Below, in pieces: positions 48,607 to 57,521 of a stretch of 64,000 bases of DNA. The translations under genes were made by a program, and so were the position numbers. This DNA comes from Altererythrobacter ishigakiensis. GTDB taxonomy: Bacteria; Pseudomonadota; Alphaproteobacteria; Sphingomonadales; Sphingomonadaceae. Below the pieces are notes generated by a model. The model made no database searches and was not told the DNA's origin. It saw only the letters and a list, made by a program, of their open reading frames with translations. Each line of letters begins with the position of its first letter. Position 1 is the first letter of the stretch. The stretch is from NCBI RefSeq assembly GCF_001663155.1, contig NZ_CP015963.1, positions 744,001 through 808,000 on the forward strand, read 5' to 3'.

Positions 48607-50009
48607 CTGTCTCCGCCCAGCGCGAGCCATAGCTGTACGCGTGCCCGGTTGGCTTGGCCAACTGTGATGGCAAGCCGCTCTCCACTGGCGTCAGCAGCTC
48701 GGCGCGCCTCCAGAACGGTAAGGAAATCAGCCAGACCCGCGCGATAACGTGTCTCTGCTAGCACGAAGGCTCTCTCGAGCTCCGCATTTTCGCGCGAAGC
48801 TGCGTCTACTTGAGCATCGCTTCCTGCGACGGCGCCATAGGCGGCTTCGGTCTCGCCCAGGGCATTGAACACTGCACCTCGATAGGCCGCAAATGCGGCG
48901 CGCTTGCCCGCAGCGGCGCCATCGATTTGCGCTTCGATGCGTCCGAAATCGAGCAATGGCGCGGTCAGGCTGCCAGCTGCTGTGTAGACATCGCTTCCGT
49001 CGTCGAACAGTTTGCTGAAATCGAAGGCTAATAGGCCCAGCGCACCAGACAAGGTCAGACGGGGAAAGCGCAACCTTGCCGCAGCGGCAAGGTCAGCGTC
49101 TGCTGCGGCTAGCTCAGCCGCTGCAGCGCGGACATCGGGCCGGTGGGTCAGCAAAAGTGAGGGAAGCGCGGCAGGGGGTGTCGATATCTGATCTGCTTCG
49201 GGCTCTTCGAGCAGCTGGCTGCCAACAAGAAGCGGCGACTGGGCAGTCAGTGCCACCAGTCGGCCGAGAATGCGTGCTCTTTCGCCCGACAATGCAGCGA
49301 TGCGTGAGCGTGACTGACTAGCGGCCGCTTCAGCGCGAACTCTGTCAAAGCCCGGTGCGAGGCCTGCGTCTTCGCGTTTAGCGGCAAGATCAGCCAGTCG
49401 TTCAGCTGCGGCAAGATCCTGCGCCAGGGCTCGCATCCGTGCATCGTTCGTGCGCCAATCGATCACGGCACCAGCGATCTCAGCGAGCAAGGTAATCCGA
49501 ACAGCTTCCGAATTGGCGCTGGCTGCATCAACCCGCGCGAGCGCTGCGCGTTTGCTTGCCTTCAGGCGACCGAAGACATCTATCTCCCAGCTAGCCGTCA
49601 GATTGCCTGCATAGGATGTGCGCTCAGTGTCAAACGCCGCGCCTCCGGGCAAATCGACACCGAATTGCGCTGGATTGGTGCGGTTCGCGGTCACCGTTGT
49701 GGACGCGCCAACCGACGGGAGACGGGCGGCCCCGGCTCCATTTGCGGCAGCACGGGCGGCATCGACGCGCGCCATAGCTTCCGCCAGACTGGGCGCCTCT
49801 TGCAGCGCGAGCTCAGCGAAGGTTTCGAACGCGGGGTCATTCGCTGGCAACAATTGCGCCAAGTTGGCCGCTTCGTCCGTTTCTGGCGAGTAGATGAACT
49901 CATCCGGCAGTTCGGGCACCGGGGTCGCGATTTCAGGCGGCGGGCCTGCAACGCAGCCCGCGAGGGCAAGCGAAGCAGCGGCCAGGAGGGGATACGCCCG
50001 GCGCATCAT
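48576..50009 (-). CDS. NodT-type outer-membrane efflux factor
   Basis: A 477-residue lipoprotein (ALAGC) of the TolC/NodT family that forms the outer-membrane channel of an efflux pump. Helical hairpin regions rich in Ala and Glu alternate with short barrel segments; a typical segment is LLTHRPDVRAAAAELAAADA. It is the last gene of the permease/ATPase/adaptor/channel operon, with ATGA overlap to the adaptor gene. Finding the channel in the same operon suggests a complete dedicated tripartite pump. Confidence 0.92.
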   Translation of the reverse strand: MMRRAYPLLAAASLALAGCVAGPPPEIATPVPELPDEFIYSPETDEAANLAQLLPANDPAFETFAELALQEAPSLAEAMARVDAARAAANGAGAARLPSVGASTTVTANRTNPAQFGVDLPGGAAFDTERTSYAGNLTASWEIDVFGRLKASKRAALARVDAASANSEAVRITLLAEIAGAVIDWRTNDARMRALAQDLAAAERLADLAAKREDAGLAPGFDRVRAEAAASQSRSRIAALSGERARILGRLVALTAQSPLLVGSQLLEEPEADQISTPPAALPSLLLTHRPDVRAAAAELAAADADLAAAARLRFPRLTLSGALGLLAFDFSKLFDDGSDVYTAAGSLTAPLLDFGRIEAQIDGAAAGKRAAFAAYRGAVFNALGETEAAYGAVAGSDAQVDAASRENAELERAFVLAETRYRAGLADFLTVLEARRAADASGERLAITVGQANRARVQLWLALGGDSHETTRSTSQ

Positions 50010-50992
50010 TGTTCCTTCGCTTCCACTGCCGGAATGAAGGCATCGACCTGCTGACCGACGCGGAAGACCTCGCGAGCCTCAGCGGGCAAGGCGAATATCA
50101 TCTGCAGCACCCGAACATCGACGCGTTCAGCCGCTGAATTGGTCAGTGAGCGCTTGGGGACGACAAGTGGCTCGGCTCTTACAAAAGTCGCTTCGAAACT
50201 CTGTCCGGCGGCGCCTCTTGGAGAGACGATAGCTGGCTGTCCTTGAGCGACGCGGGTCGCTTCATCCTCGTCGATGTCGATGCGGATGTGCAGCGGGCGG
50301 GTTTCGCCCATGCGAATAAAGGGCTCGCTGTTTCCACCCATCGTAGAAACGAACTCGCCTGGACGAATGTTGACCGCCAAGATTTCACCCGCAATCGGCG
50401 CGCGCACGGTCAATCGCTCCAGCTCTGTGCGAGCGCTGCCAGCGGCGGCCTGCGCAGCAGCCAAGCGGGCTTGCGAAAGCTGGAGGCGTGACGCGGCGGA
50501 TGCAGCGGATCCTTCTGCGCGGATCACTTCGGTGCGGCTAACGGCGGCTGGATCTTCGATTGCGGCATAAAGGTCGAGCTGCTGCTGAGCAGTGTCGCGC
50601 GCAGTCTTCGCTTCAGCAATAGCAGCCTTCGCTTCAGCAATGGCGGCGTTCGCTTCGCTTAGCCGCGCACGCGCCGCGCGCTGGTCCACGACGAACAAAG
50701 GCTCGCCCATGTCGACAAAATCGCCGGGTTCGACACGCAGGTCTGTCACCAGCCCCGATAGTGCGGTGCCGATGTCGATAATCTCGCTCGAAGGTTCGAC
50801 GATGCCTGCACCCGCAACACGCGGCCCCTTTGCGAGCTCGCCTGTCGCAGTGAGGGGGGTTTGTTCCGGCTCTGTCAGTTCGCGATCAGGCAGATCTCTG
50901 AAGATGAAATAGGCAGCGACGAGCACTCCGATCAGCGCAATGATCGGCAGACCCATTCGAGAGAAACTGAAGTTTTCAGGGAGAAAAGACAT
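50006..50992 (-). CDS. HlyD-family periplasmic adaptor (DevB-like)
   Basis: A 328-residue membrane-fusion protein. One N-terminal membrane helix (GLPIIALIGVLVAAYFIF) is followed by a lipoyl-like segment (GLVTDLRVEPGDFVDMGEP), a coiled-coil hairpin (about 105-185, Ala-rich) and the second lipoyl half (VRAPIAGEILAVNIRPGEF). It links the inner-membrane ABC transporter to the outer-membrane channel. ATG at 50992 is preferred to a GTG one codon upstream; AGGA is nearby. Confidence 0.9.
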   Translation of the reverse strand: MSFLPENFSFSRMGLPIIALIGVLVAAYFIFRDLPDRELTEPEQTPLTATGELAKGPRVAGAGIVEPSSEIIDIGTALSGLVTDLRVEPGDFVDMGEPLFVVDQRAARARLSEANAAIAEAKAAIAEAKTARDTAQQQLDLYAAIEDPAAVSRTEVIRAEGSAASAASRLQLSQARLAAAQAAAGSARTELERLTVRAPIAGEILAVNIRPGEFVSTMGGNSEPFIRMGETRPLHIRIDIDEDEATRVAQGQPAIVSPRGAAGQSFEATFVRAEPLVVPKRSLTNSAAERVDVRVLQMIFALPAEAREVFRVGQQVDAFIPAVEAKEQ

Positions 50993-51009
50993 CACAAAAG
51001 TCCTGACAT

Positions 51010-51747
51010 TTAGTGGTCTTGCGGCATTTCTGTGCCGTCATGTGTTACGCGACCGTCTTCCAATACGAGGATACGGTCAGCGAGATCGAAAATTCGGTTA
51101 TCATGGGTAACGATGACACAAGCCCGGTCCTTGGCGACCGCGACCTCGTGCAAGAGGTCCATAACGCGGCGCCCTGACTTCGCATCAAGGGCAGCAGTCG
51201 GTTCGTCACAAACCACCAACCTGGGCTCGTGAACCAACGCGCGCGCAATCGCGACGCGTTGCTGTTGTCCGCCGGACAGTTGATTGGGCAGCTTGTCAGC
51301 TTGGTCAGCTATATTGAGTTTCTCAAGCATACTGACGGCGCGTTCTCTTGCTTCAAGCCGGTCAACACCTTGCGCGATCAATGGCACTGCAGCGTTTGAT
51401 GCAGCGTCGATTGAGGGGATCAGATTGTACTGCTGGAAGATAAACCCGATGTTCTGGAGCCGGAAATTGACTAACTCGTCATCGGACAAGGCGTAGATAT
51501 CAGTTCCGAAGACGCGCACATCACCATCTGTCGGCCACAGGATGCCGCACATGATCGAAATCAATGTTGTCTTGCCAGAGCCGGACTCGCCGACAATGTA
51601 AGTCATCTCTCCCGGCAGGATATCAGAGTCGATCCCGTGAAGGACGCGCATCGTTTCCTGGCCAGCGGGAAAATCACGAATAATCCCGCGCGCGCAAATT
51701 GCGCTGTCTGGCGAGCAACCGCCGATCGCTGTTGTATCCATCATCAT
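51010..51747 (-). CDS. ABC transporter ATPase (MacB/LolD/DevA type)
   Basis: A 245-residue nucleotide-binding subunit. Walker A is GESGSGKT, the Q-loop region is FIFQQYNLIP, the signature is LSGGQQQRVAIARAL, Walker B is LVVCDEPTAAL and the switch His is in VIVTHDNR. It powers the adjacent FtsX-like permease. Three ATG codons in a row lie at the start; the first (51747) overlaps the permease stop as ATGA. Confidence 0.95.
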   Translation of the reverse strand: MMMDTTAIGGCSPDSAICARGIIRDFPAGQETMRVLHGIDSDILPGEMTYIVGESGSGKTTLISIMCGILWPTDGDVRVFGTDIYALSDDELVNFRLQNIGFIFQQYNLIPSIDAASNAAVPLIAQGVDRLEARERAVSMLEKLNIADQADKLPNQLSGGQQQRVAIARALVHEPRLVVCDEPTAALDAKSGRRVMDLLHEVAVAKDRACVIVTHDNRIFDLADRILVLEDGRVTHDGTEMPQDH

Positions 51748-52880
51748 CTGAACACCGCCGCTGGTTCTGTGCGCAGCACATTGCGCAGGGCGATCCATCC
51801 CGTGAATGCAAGAATGATGACTACAGACACTAGGCTGACAACCGGGATCTGCCAGGGGATGTAGAAGCCCTTGAAGAACGGATTTGAAGAGAAGGCATAA
51901 ATCGAAACGACGGTGCCCAGCACGCCAAACCCGTATCCGATCATGCCAACCATGCCCGCTTGCACAGCTACCATTTTGCGGATCACGCTGTTCTTCACTC
52001 CAATGGCCTTGAGCGCACCGAATTGTTTGATGTTATCGCGGATGAACAGGCTGAAAGTCAGGCCGACAATCGCGACACCCACAATGAAGCCCAATACCAC
52101 AGTGATCCCGAAATTGATCGGGATGCCGGTGTTCTCCATGATGAAGTCGACCCCAGCCTGAGCAAACTCATCGCGGGTTTCTGCCTTCAAGCCGGTTTGT
52201 GCTTCGATGCGGTCTGCAAGCTCTGCAGGCGAAACGTCATCTGCTGAACCGACCAACACAAAGCTCATTCGGTTCCGTGTTCCGGGCACGAAATTCAGAG
52301 CGTTGGCATAGCGGGTGTAGAGCGTAACAGTGCTGGTAAAGCTGGGTACCGAGTCCGCTATCCCCAAGATGACCGCACGCTGATCGTTTAGCTCAAGCCG
52401 CTCACCTATCGGAGATTGCCCGGGTGGGAAGAACCGGCGCGCCCCCACGTCATCAATGAACACTGAATCCGGTGCAGCCAGCAACGTCTTGTCGCCTTCA
52501 ACCATGTTTTTAGGCAGACCAATCAGTGTAGAATCGTCGACCCCGATCACAGCCACGCCCTCAAGATCGCCTTCCTTGTTGCGCACGCTTGCCTGGGCGC
52601 GCAGCATGGGAACGGCCCATTGGACACCGGGCACGGAGCGCACACGGTCAAGCGCGGTTGCCGGCATAGCGTAACTCACGTCGGTCGTGCGGCTGACTTC
52701 GTCCATCACCCAAACTTCAGCGGTAGGCACGTTGTAAACGCCGCTTGCGCCGCGCTCGACCAGATTCACGAAGATCGTCAGCTGTTGCGTGATCAGCAAG
52801 GCAGAAAACCCAATGCCAAACACCAGACCATAAAACTTGGTCTTGTCTCCAGTGAGCATACGGATGGCGATCCACAGCAT
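51744..52880 (-). CDS. ABC transporter permease, FtsX/DevC-like
   Basis: A 378-residue inner-membrane permease. One N-terminal helix (FYGLVFGIGFSALLITQQL) precedes a large periplasmic domain (about 45-260), then three C-terminal helices (ITVVLGFIVGVAIVGLTFS, then AGMVGMIGYGFGVLGTVVS and VVSLVSVVIILAFTGW), the MacB/FtsX layout. It heads the efflux operon, facing a TetR gene with operator-like palindromes in between. Substrate unknown; DevBCA relatives export glycolipids or other amphipathic molecules. Confidence 0.92.
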   Translation of the reverse strand: MLWIAIRMLTGDKTKFYGLVFGIGFSALLITQQLTIFVNLVERGASGVYNVPTAEVWVMDEVSRTTDVSYAMPATALDRVRSVPGVQWAVPMLRAQASVRNKEGDLEGVAVIGVDDSTLIGLPKNMVEGDKTLLAAPDSVFIDDVGARRFFPPGQSPIGERLELNDQRAVILGIADSVPSFTSTVTLYTRYANALNFVPGTRNRMSFVLVGSADDVSPAELADRIEAQTGLKAETRDEFAQAGVDFIMENTGIPINFGITVVLGFIVGVAIVGLTFSLFIRDNIKQFGALKAIGVKNSVIRKMVAVQAGMVGMIGYGFGVLGTVVSIYAFSSNPFFKGFYIPWQIPVVSLVSVVIILAFTGWIALRNVLRTEPAAVFR

Positions 52881-52946
52881 TGGGGGCCTCTGCGGTTGAG
52901 TTGCGACTCTGGTGGGGTTGCCGAATCACTTCGACTCGCCCATTAA

Positions 52947-52962
52947 TGAACGGTATCGTTTA
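52947..52962. promoter_or_regulatory. TetR-type operator, site 1
   Basis: TGAACG-GTAT-CGTTTA is an inverted repeat with one mismatch, in the 102-base gap between the efflux operon and tetR. Its centre is 18 bases from that of a perfect copy (52965-52980), a spacing that would allow two repressor dimers. Confidence 0.7.
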
Positions 52963-52964
52963 AT

Positions 52965-52980
52965 TGAACGGAGGCGTTCA
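52965..52980. promoter_or_regulatory. TetR-type operator, site 2, overlapping the tetR ribosome site
   Basis: TGAACG-GAGG-CGTTCA is a perfect inverted repeat. The central GGAGG (52970-52974) is also the ribosome-binding site of tetR, whose TTG start follows two bases after the palindrome. Repressor bound here would block transcription through its own start region, and an mRNA hairpin could hide the ribosome site. Confidence 0.72.
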
Positions 52981-52982
52981 GA

Positions 52983-53663
52983 TTGTCAACTCGCGTATCT
53001 CAATCCGGTTCCAGCGATGGTTTGGTCGCTCCGGCCAGGGCGCGCGGGCGACCTATCGACAAGTCAAAACGCGACGCAATTGTTGAGGCAGCTTCTCGCG
53101 CTTTTTTCACTATCGGCTACGCCGGATCATCGATTGAGCAGATCGCGGCCGATGCGGGCGTTTCCAAAGTTACTGTCTACAATCACTTCGGTGACAAGCG
53201 CGCTTTGTTTGCAGCTTCAGTCGAGCTGGAATGTGAAAAGATGCGCGGGTATTTCCAGATCGGCACGATCACACATGGTCAAACTGTGCGCGAACGATTG
53301 ACGACGATTGGTCACGCCATGTGTGCCTTCTTGTCCAGGCCAGAAATGGTTCAATTTGAACGACGTATCGCTGCTGAAACCGAGCATGAGCCAACCCTGG
53401 GCCGGGCGTTTCTCGAAGCGGGCCCGTGGCGGATGAAGGCCGCGTTCTCTGCCTTTCTCGCTAACTGCGCAGAGCGCGGAGAATTGACGATAGAGGACTC
53501 CGGTCTGGCTGCTGAGCAGTTCGTGTCCATGTGTAAGGGAATGGGCGATCTTGAGCGGCGCTTTGGCGAGCCAGCCGATCCAGAGATGAGAGATGAACGC
53601 ATTGAGAGCGCCGTCGAAGTTTTCTTGCGCGCCTATGCAACCAAATCTGACCTAAATGCGTAA
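52983..53663 (+). CDS. TetR-family repressor of the efflux operon
   Basis: A 226-residue regulator with an N-terminal TetR helix-turn-helix (AFFTIGYAGSSIEQIAADAG followed by SKVTVYNHFGDKRALF) and a C-terminal ligand/dimer domain resembling AefR-type members. No ATG is available before the DNA-binding domain; the TTG start at 52983 has GGAGG at ideal spacing. It is divergent from the ABC efflux operon and two palindromes fill the gap, so it likely represses both units until a ligand binds. Confidence 0.9.
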   Translation: MSTRVSQSGSSDGLVAPARARGRPIDKSKRDAIVEAASRAFFTIGYAGSSIEQIAADAGVSKVTVYNHFGDKRALFAASVELECEKMRGYFQIGTITHGQTVRERLTTIGHAMCAFLSRPEMVQFERRIAAETEHEPTLGRAFLEAGPWRMKAAFSAFLANCAERGELTIEDSGLAAEQFVSMCKGMGDLERRFGEPADPEMRDERIESAVEVFLRAYATKSDLNA

Positions 53664-53741
53664 TTCCTCATATGGCAGGCATTATCTTGCCATTCGCCCC
53701 TGCAATCCTACATTGAGGGGCTAGAAAGGACATTTCTCATC

Positions 53742-55724
53742 ATGAGTGACCAACACGATCCGCGCGATCCGAACGGACAGCCAGGTGGCCAAGGCCCGGA
53801 GGGTCCCAATCCGATGATCAAGACTTTGATGATCTGGGGCGGCATCTTCATGGCGTTGCTGCTGACAGTTTCGATGTTCAACGGCGGTTCGCAGACCCCC
53901 AGCACCCAAATCCCGTATTCCGATTTCCGGGATAAAGTCGCCGAAGGTTCGGTCGAGAAAGTCCAGGTCGCGCCAGACAGAATTTCTGGCGTGATGAAGA
54001 ACAGCGAAACTTTCACTACTGTTCCTGTCGCCAACGATACCAGCCTGACCAAACTGCTGGATGACAATGGCGTGGAGTACTCAGGTCAAGCAGCTGAAGA
54101 GCCTAATGTACTGCTTTATATTCTGATCCAGTCGCTGCCATTCCTCTTGATCCTCGGCATCGCATTCTTTGCCTTGCGCCAGGTGCAAAAGGGCGGCGGA
54201 GGCGGCGCGATGGGCTTTGGCAAATCCAAGGCCAAGTTGCTGACCGAGCGTCAGGGTCGCGTTACCTTCGAGGACGTAGCGGGTATCGATGAGGCGCGCG
54301 AAGAGCTGGAAGAAATTGTCGAATTCCTGAAAGATCCCCACCGCTTCTCAAAGCTGGGCGGGCAGATTCCGAAGGGCGCGCTGCTGGTCGGTTCGCCGGG
54401 TACTGGTAAAACGCTCCTTGCGCGCGCGATCGCGGGCGAAGCTGGCGTACCATTCTTTACTATTTCAGGTTCTGACTTTGTTGAGATGTTTGTCGGTGTC
54501 GGCGCGAGCCGTGTGCGCGACATGTTTGAACAGGCGAAGAAGAACGCGCCCTGCATTCTGTTCATTGACGAGATCGATGCTGTGGGGCGGTCCCGCGGAC
54601 ATGGTCTTGGCAATTCGAACGATGAGCGCGAGCAAACGTTGAACCAACTGCTGGTTGAAATGGACGGCTTTGAAGCCAATGAAGGCATCATCATCATTGC
54701 GGCCACTAACCGTCCGGATGTTCTGGACCCTGCATTGCTGCGCCCGGGTCGTTTTGACCGTCAGGTTGTGGTTCCCGTTCCCGATATCGACGGACGGGAG
54801 AAAATTCTTGGCGTCCACATGAAAAAGGTGCCGCTGGCACCGGACGTGAACCCGCGCACAATTGCGCGCGGCACACCGGGTTTCTCTGGCGCAGATCTGG
54901 CCAACCTCGTGAACGAGGCTGCTTTACTGGCAGCGCGCCGGAACAAACGGCTGGTCGCCATGCAGGAATTCGAAGACGCCAAAGACAAGGTGATGATGGG
55001 CAGCGAACGCCGCTCTATGGTCATGACTGACGATGAAAAGAAGATGACCGCCTATCATGAAGCGGGCCATGCTCTCGTCAGCATCAATGAACCGGCCTCC
55101 GACCCGATTCACAAGGCAACCATTATCCCGCGTGGCCGAGCCTTGGGTATGGTGATGCGACTGCCAGAGCGCGATAACTATTCATATCACCGCGACAAGA
55201 TGCACGCGAACCTGGCCGTTGCGATGGGTGGCCGTGTGGCGGAGGAGATTATCTTCGGCCATGACAAGGTTTCTTCCGGCGCGTCGGGTGACATCCAGTA
55301 TGCAACAGATCTTGCACGCAACATGGTCACCAAATGGGGTATGTCGGACAAGCTTGGCCCGCTGCAATACGAGCAGAGCCAGGAAGGCTACCTTGGCATG
55401 GGGCAAACAGCGCGTACCATGTCTGGGGCCGAAACAAACAAGCTGATCGATGAAGAAATCAAGCGTTTGGTTGAGGAAGGCCTCAAGCGCGCAACGGATG
55501 TTCTAACCGAGCAGGAAGATAAGCTTCACCTGCTCGCTCAGGCGATGCTGGAGTATGAAACGCTTACGGGTGATGAGATCCAGCAATTGATGAAGGATGG
55601 AAAGATTGACCGCCCGGACCAGCCTTCTGGTCCAACGCCTGCCGCGCCGACCACGGGTTCGACGGTTCCGAAGGCTGGTAAGAAGTTTGGCGGCGAAGGC
55701 GGCGCAGCACCTCAGGGCGCCTGA
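53742..55724 (+). CDS. ftsH: ATP-dependent zinc metalloprotease FtsH
   Basis: Complete 660-residue inner-membrane AAA+ protease that degrades misfolded membrane proteins and selected regulators. Membrane helices lie near 27-46 and 122-144 around a periplasmic domain. The ATPase has Walker A GSPGTGKT (217-224; Ser replaces the more common Pro), Walker [13 protein letters not shown] and an SRH region [20 protein letters not shown]. The zinc site is HEAGH at 439-443. The C-terminal tail is Pro/Gly-rich. A strong terminator follows. Confidence 0.98.
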   Translation: MSDQHDPRDPNGQPGGQGPEGPNPMIKTLMIWGGIFMALLLTVSMFNGGSQTPSTQIPYSDFRDKVAEGSVEKVQVAPDRISGVMKNSETFTTVPVANDTSLTKLLDDNGVEYSGQAAEEPNVLLYILIQSLPFLLILGIAFFALRQVQKGGGGGAMGFGKSKAKLLTERQGRVTFEDVAGIDEAREELEEIVEFLKDPHRFSKLGGQIPKGALLVGSPGTGKTLLARAIAGEAGVPFFTISGSDFVEMFVGVGASRVRDMFEQAKKNAPCILFIDEIDAVGRSRGHGLGNSNDEREQTLNQLLVEMDGFEANEGIIIIAATNRPDVLDPALLRPGRFDRQVVVPVPDIDGREKILGVHMKKVPLAPDVNPRTIARGTPGFSGADLANLVNEAALLAARRNKRLVAMQEFEDAKDKVMMGSERRSMVMTDDEKKMTAYHEAGHALVSINEPASDPIHKATIIPRGRALGMVMRLPERDNYSYHRDKMHANLAVAMGGRVAEEIIFGHDKVSSGASGDIQYATDLARNMVTKWGMSDKLGPLQYEQSQEGYLGMGQTARTMSGAETNKLIDEEIKRLVEEGLKRATDVLTEQEDKLHLLAQAMLEYETLTGDEIQQLMKDGKIDRPDQPSGPTPAAPTTGSTVPKAGKKFGGEGGAAPQGA

Positions 55725-55745
55725 TCAAAATCAACTAGCACATGG

Positions 55746-55773
55746 ACGGCGTCCGGAGCGATCCGGGCGCCGT
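55746..55773 (+). terminator. Intrinsic terminator of ftsH
   Basis: A 12-bp stem, ACGGCGTCCGGA (55746-55757) with TCCGGGCGCCGT (55762-55773), includes one T-G pair and closes a GCGA tetraloop. TTTCTTT follows. It lies 22 bases after the ftsH stop. Confidence 0.9.
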
Positions 55774-55782
55774 TTTCTTTGC

Positions 55783-56955
55783 TCAGAACCCACCGAGAAG
55801 CAGCAGGACCTGGAAGAACAGGAGCAATATCACGAGGATAAACACGTGAAGAACAGTCAGCCGCCAAATCGCCCCGAAGCGTGACAGGTCATAGGCATAT
55901 TTCAGATGTTTGTAGAGGTGGAGTGGCGGCAAGATCGCCAGAGCCAAGAACACCCACCCTCCGCCAATGCCAGCTGCGGCTAGCAAGGATAGCGTGATAA
56001 ACAGAAGTGATACGAATGTAATAGAATAGGTGACGAATATCGCGTGGTCATAGGCTTTGAAGCGTCGTTTCCAAGCAAACAGTAGCCATACGAAAGGTAT
56101 CGAAAGCGGGATTAGCAGCCAGCTGAATTTATAGGCATTGGCCTGCAACTTGTAGAGCATCAGGCCCGGATTCGTACGCCATTTCTCAAACGCTTCATCG
56201 ATCCAGTCGACCCCTGACCTATCGATGGTCATGCGAGCTGTTCCGTCGTCATTTAGCGGTACTGAAGTGTCCCCATCTGCCCCGGTTTCAACACTTGCAG
56301 GATTCCTGCCCTCAGCGTCGCCATTCTTAGGTCCGAAGATAGTATCGAGGAAAGGAAGCTCTTCCTGTGCTTGCCTAATGCCCTCCAATCGTTGATCAAA
56401 GTCGGACACTTGCTTTTGAAGCTCTTCTCGCTCTGCCGCCGAAACCCCCTCTTGTGAAAGCATTTCCAGCGCGTCTTCGCGGTTCTGTTCAAGATCACGG
56501 ATTTCCGCAGCTGCGAGCGCTCTCATTTGCGCTGCAGTGTCACCTCTAATGTCAGTAGGTGTGCTGATTCCCAGCGCTTGAAACACCGCGAACATCAGAA
56601 AGACGCTGAACAGGAACAGCGCCATCGGGCTGACGAATGATGTGCGCTCGCCCTCGATATAGCGCCGCGTCAGTTTGCCAGGTTTCAGGATCAGCAATGG
56701 CAATGTCCGCCAAACCTTGCCGTCCAGATGCAAGGCGCCATGCAGTAAATCATGCACGAAGGCGCCAATGGTGCGATGCAGGTGGGCTTTCTGCCCGCAT
56801 TCGTGACAGTGCTTACCGTTCAGCTGTGTGCCGCAGTTAAGGCAGGCGCCTTCGGCAAAGTGCCCCTTTTCAACTGGAGTGCCACCTTTCGACACAGCTT
56901 TCGCTAACAAGCCGCCTTCTGCCGCTGTCCCTAGCGCTTCGGTGATGTCGCTCAT
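55783..56955 (-). CDS. DUF3667 zinc-ribbon membrane protein
   Basis: A 390-residue protein with an N-terminal zinc ribbon (CLNCGTQLNGKHCHECGQKA) and the DUF3667 segment HDLLHGALHLDGKVWRTLPL. One membrane helix near residue 120 is followed by a charged coiled-coil (about 150-205) and four further helices at the C-terminus. The family is common in sphingomonads and has no defined function known to me. It stands alone between the ftsH terminator and rpoZ. Confidence 0.88.
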   Translation of the reverse strand: MSDITEALGTAAEGGLLAKAVSKGGTPVEKGHFAEGACLNCGTQLNGKHCHECGQKAHLHRTIGAFVHDLLHGALHLDGKVWRTLPLLILKPGKLTRRYIEGERTSFVSPMALFLFSVFLMFAVFQALGISTPTDIRGDTAAQMRALAAAEIRDLEQNREDALEMLSQEGVSAAEREELQKQVSDFDQRLEGIRQAQEELPFLDTIFGPKNGDAEGRNPASVETGADGDTSVPLNDDGTARMTIDRSGVDWIDEAFEKWRTNPGLMLYKLQANAYKFSWLLIPLSIPFVWLLFAWKRRFKAYDHAIFVTYSITFVSLLFITLSLLAAAGIGGGWVFLALAILPPLHLYKHLKYAYDLSRFGAIWRLTVLHVFILVILLLFFQVLLLLGGF

Positions 56956-57016
56956 GGATCCCCCGTCTGCATGTCGAACGCAGGAACGATGATAGGCAGA
57001 TTTCGCGCAAACAAAA

Positions 57017-57038
57017 AGGCCGCCCTTTCAGGCGGCCT
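57017..57038 (-). terminator. Intrinsic terminator of rpoZ
   Basis: On the minus strand AGGCCGCC and GGCGGCCT form an 8-bp stem with a 6-base loop, followed by TTTTTG. It lies 27 bases after the rpoZ stop. AAAAG on the other side makes it nearly symmetrical. Confidence 0.85.
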
Positions 57039-57064
57039 CTTTTCAACTCTCGATGTCTGTAAAA

Positions 57065-57412
57065 TCAGCCGGCGTCGAAATCGGTCGCGATCGACGTTGT
57101 GCGGGTTGGCGCAGATGCGGTGATACGCAGCGCTTCGGCCGACTGGCTGAGCGAACCGATTTCATCGGCATCGTCTTCGTCATCCGGCAGGATCTTCTGC
57201 AAGTTGGTGACAACTGCTTCGTGCAGGTCCTTCGGTTTGATGGTCTGCTCAGCAATCTCGCGCAGAGCAACAACCGGGTTTTTGTCACGATCGCGATCAA
57301 TGGTCATTTCAGCACCACCGGAAATCTCGCGTGCACGCTGGGCAGCCAGCAGAACGAGATCGAAGCGGTTTGGAACCTTGTCTACGCAATCTTCAACGGT
57401 AACGCGTGCCAT
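57065..57412 (-). CDS. rpoZ: RNA polymerase subunit omega
   Basis: A 115-residue omega subunit, which helps fold and hold beta'. The conserved core is [29 protein letters not shown] and [11 protein letters not shown]. The acidic C-terminal extension of about 40 residues is usual in alphaproteobacteria. It is a single-gene unit ending in a hairpin terminator. In many relatives spoT/rsh lies next to rpoZ; here it does not. Confidence 0.96.
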   Translation of the reverse strand: MARVTVEDCVDKVPNRFDLVLLAAQRAREISGGAEMTIDRDRDKNPVVALREIAEQTIKPKDLHEAVVTNLQKILPDDEDDADEIGSLSQSAEALRITASAPTRTTSIATDFDAG

Positions 57413-57521
57413 GAAGGCCTCTCAAGCAAATAGGTTTGCGGGAAAGCGCGGCGAATAGGTTGCACAGGCGTTCGAGTCAAGAAATTGCGCAAGTGGCCCG
57501 CCATTGATTAAAGTGGATGCG

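Noticed and set aside
53672..53693. ATGGCA...TGCCAT inverted repeat between tetR and ftsH as a terminator
   Set aside because: The stem is only 6 bp with a 10-base loop and no T-run follows.
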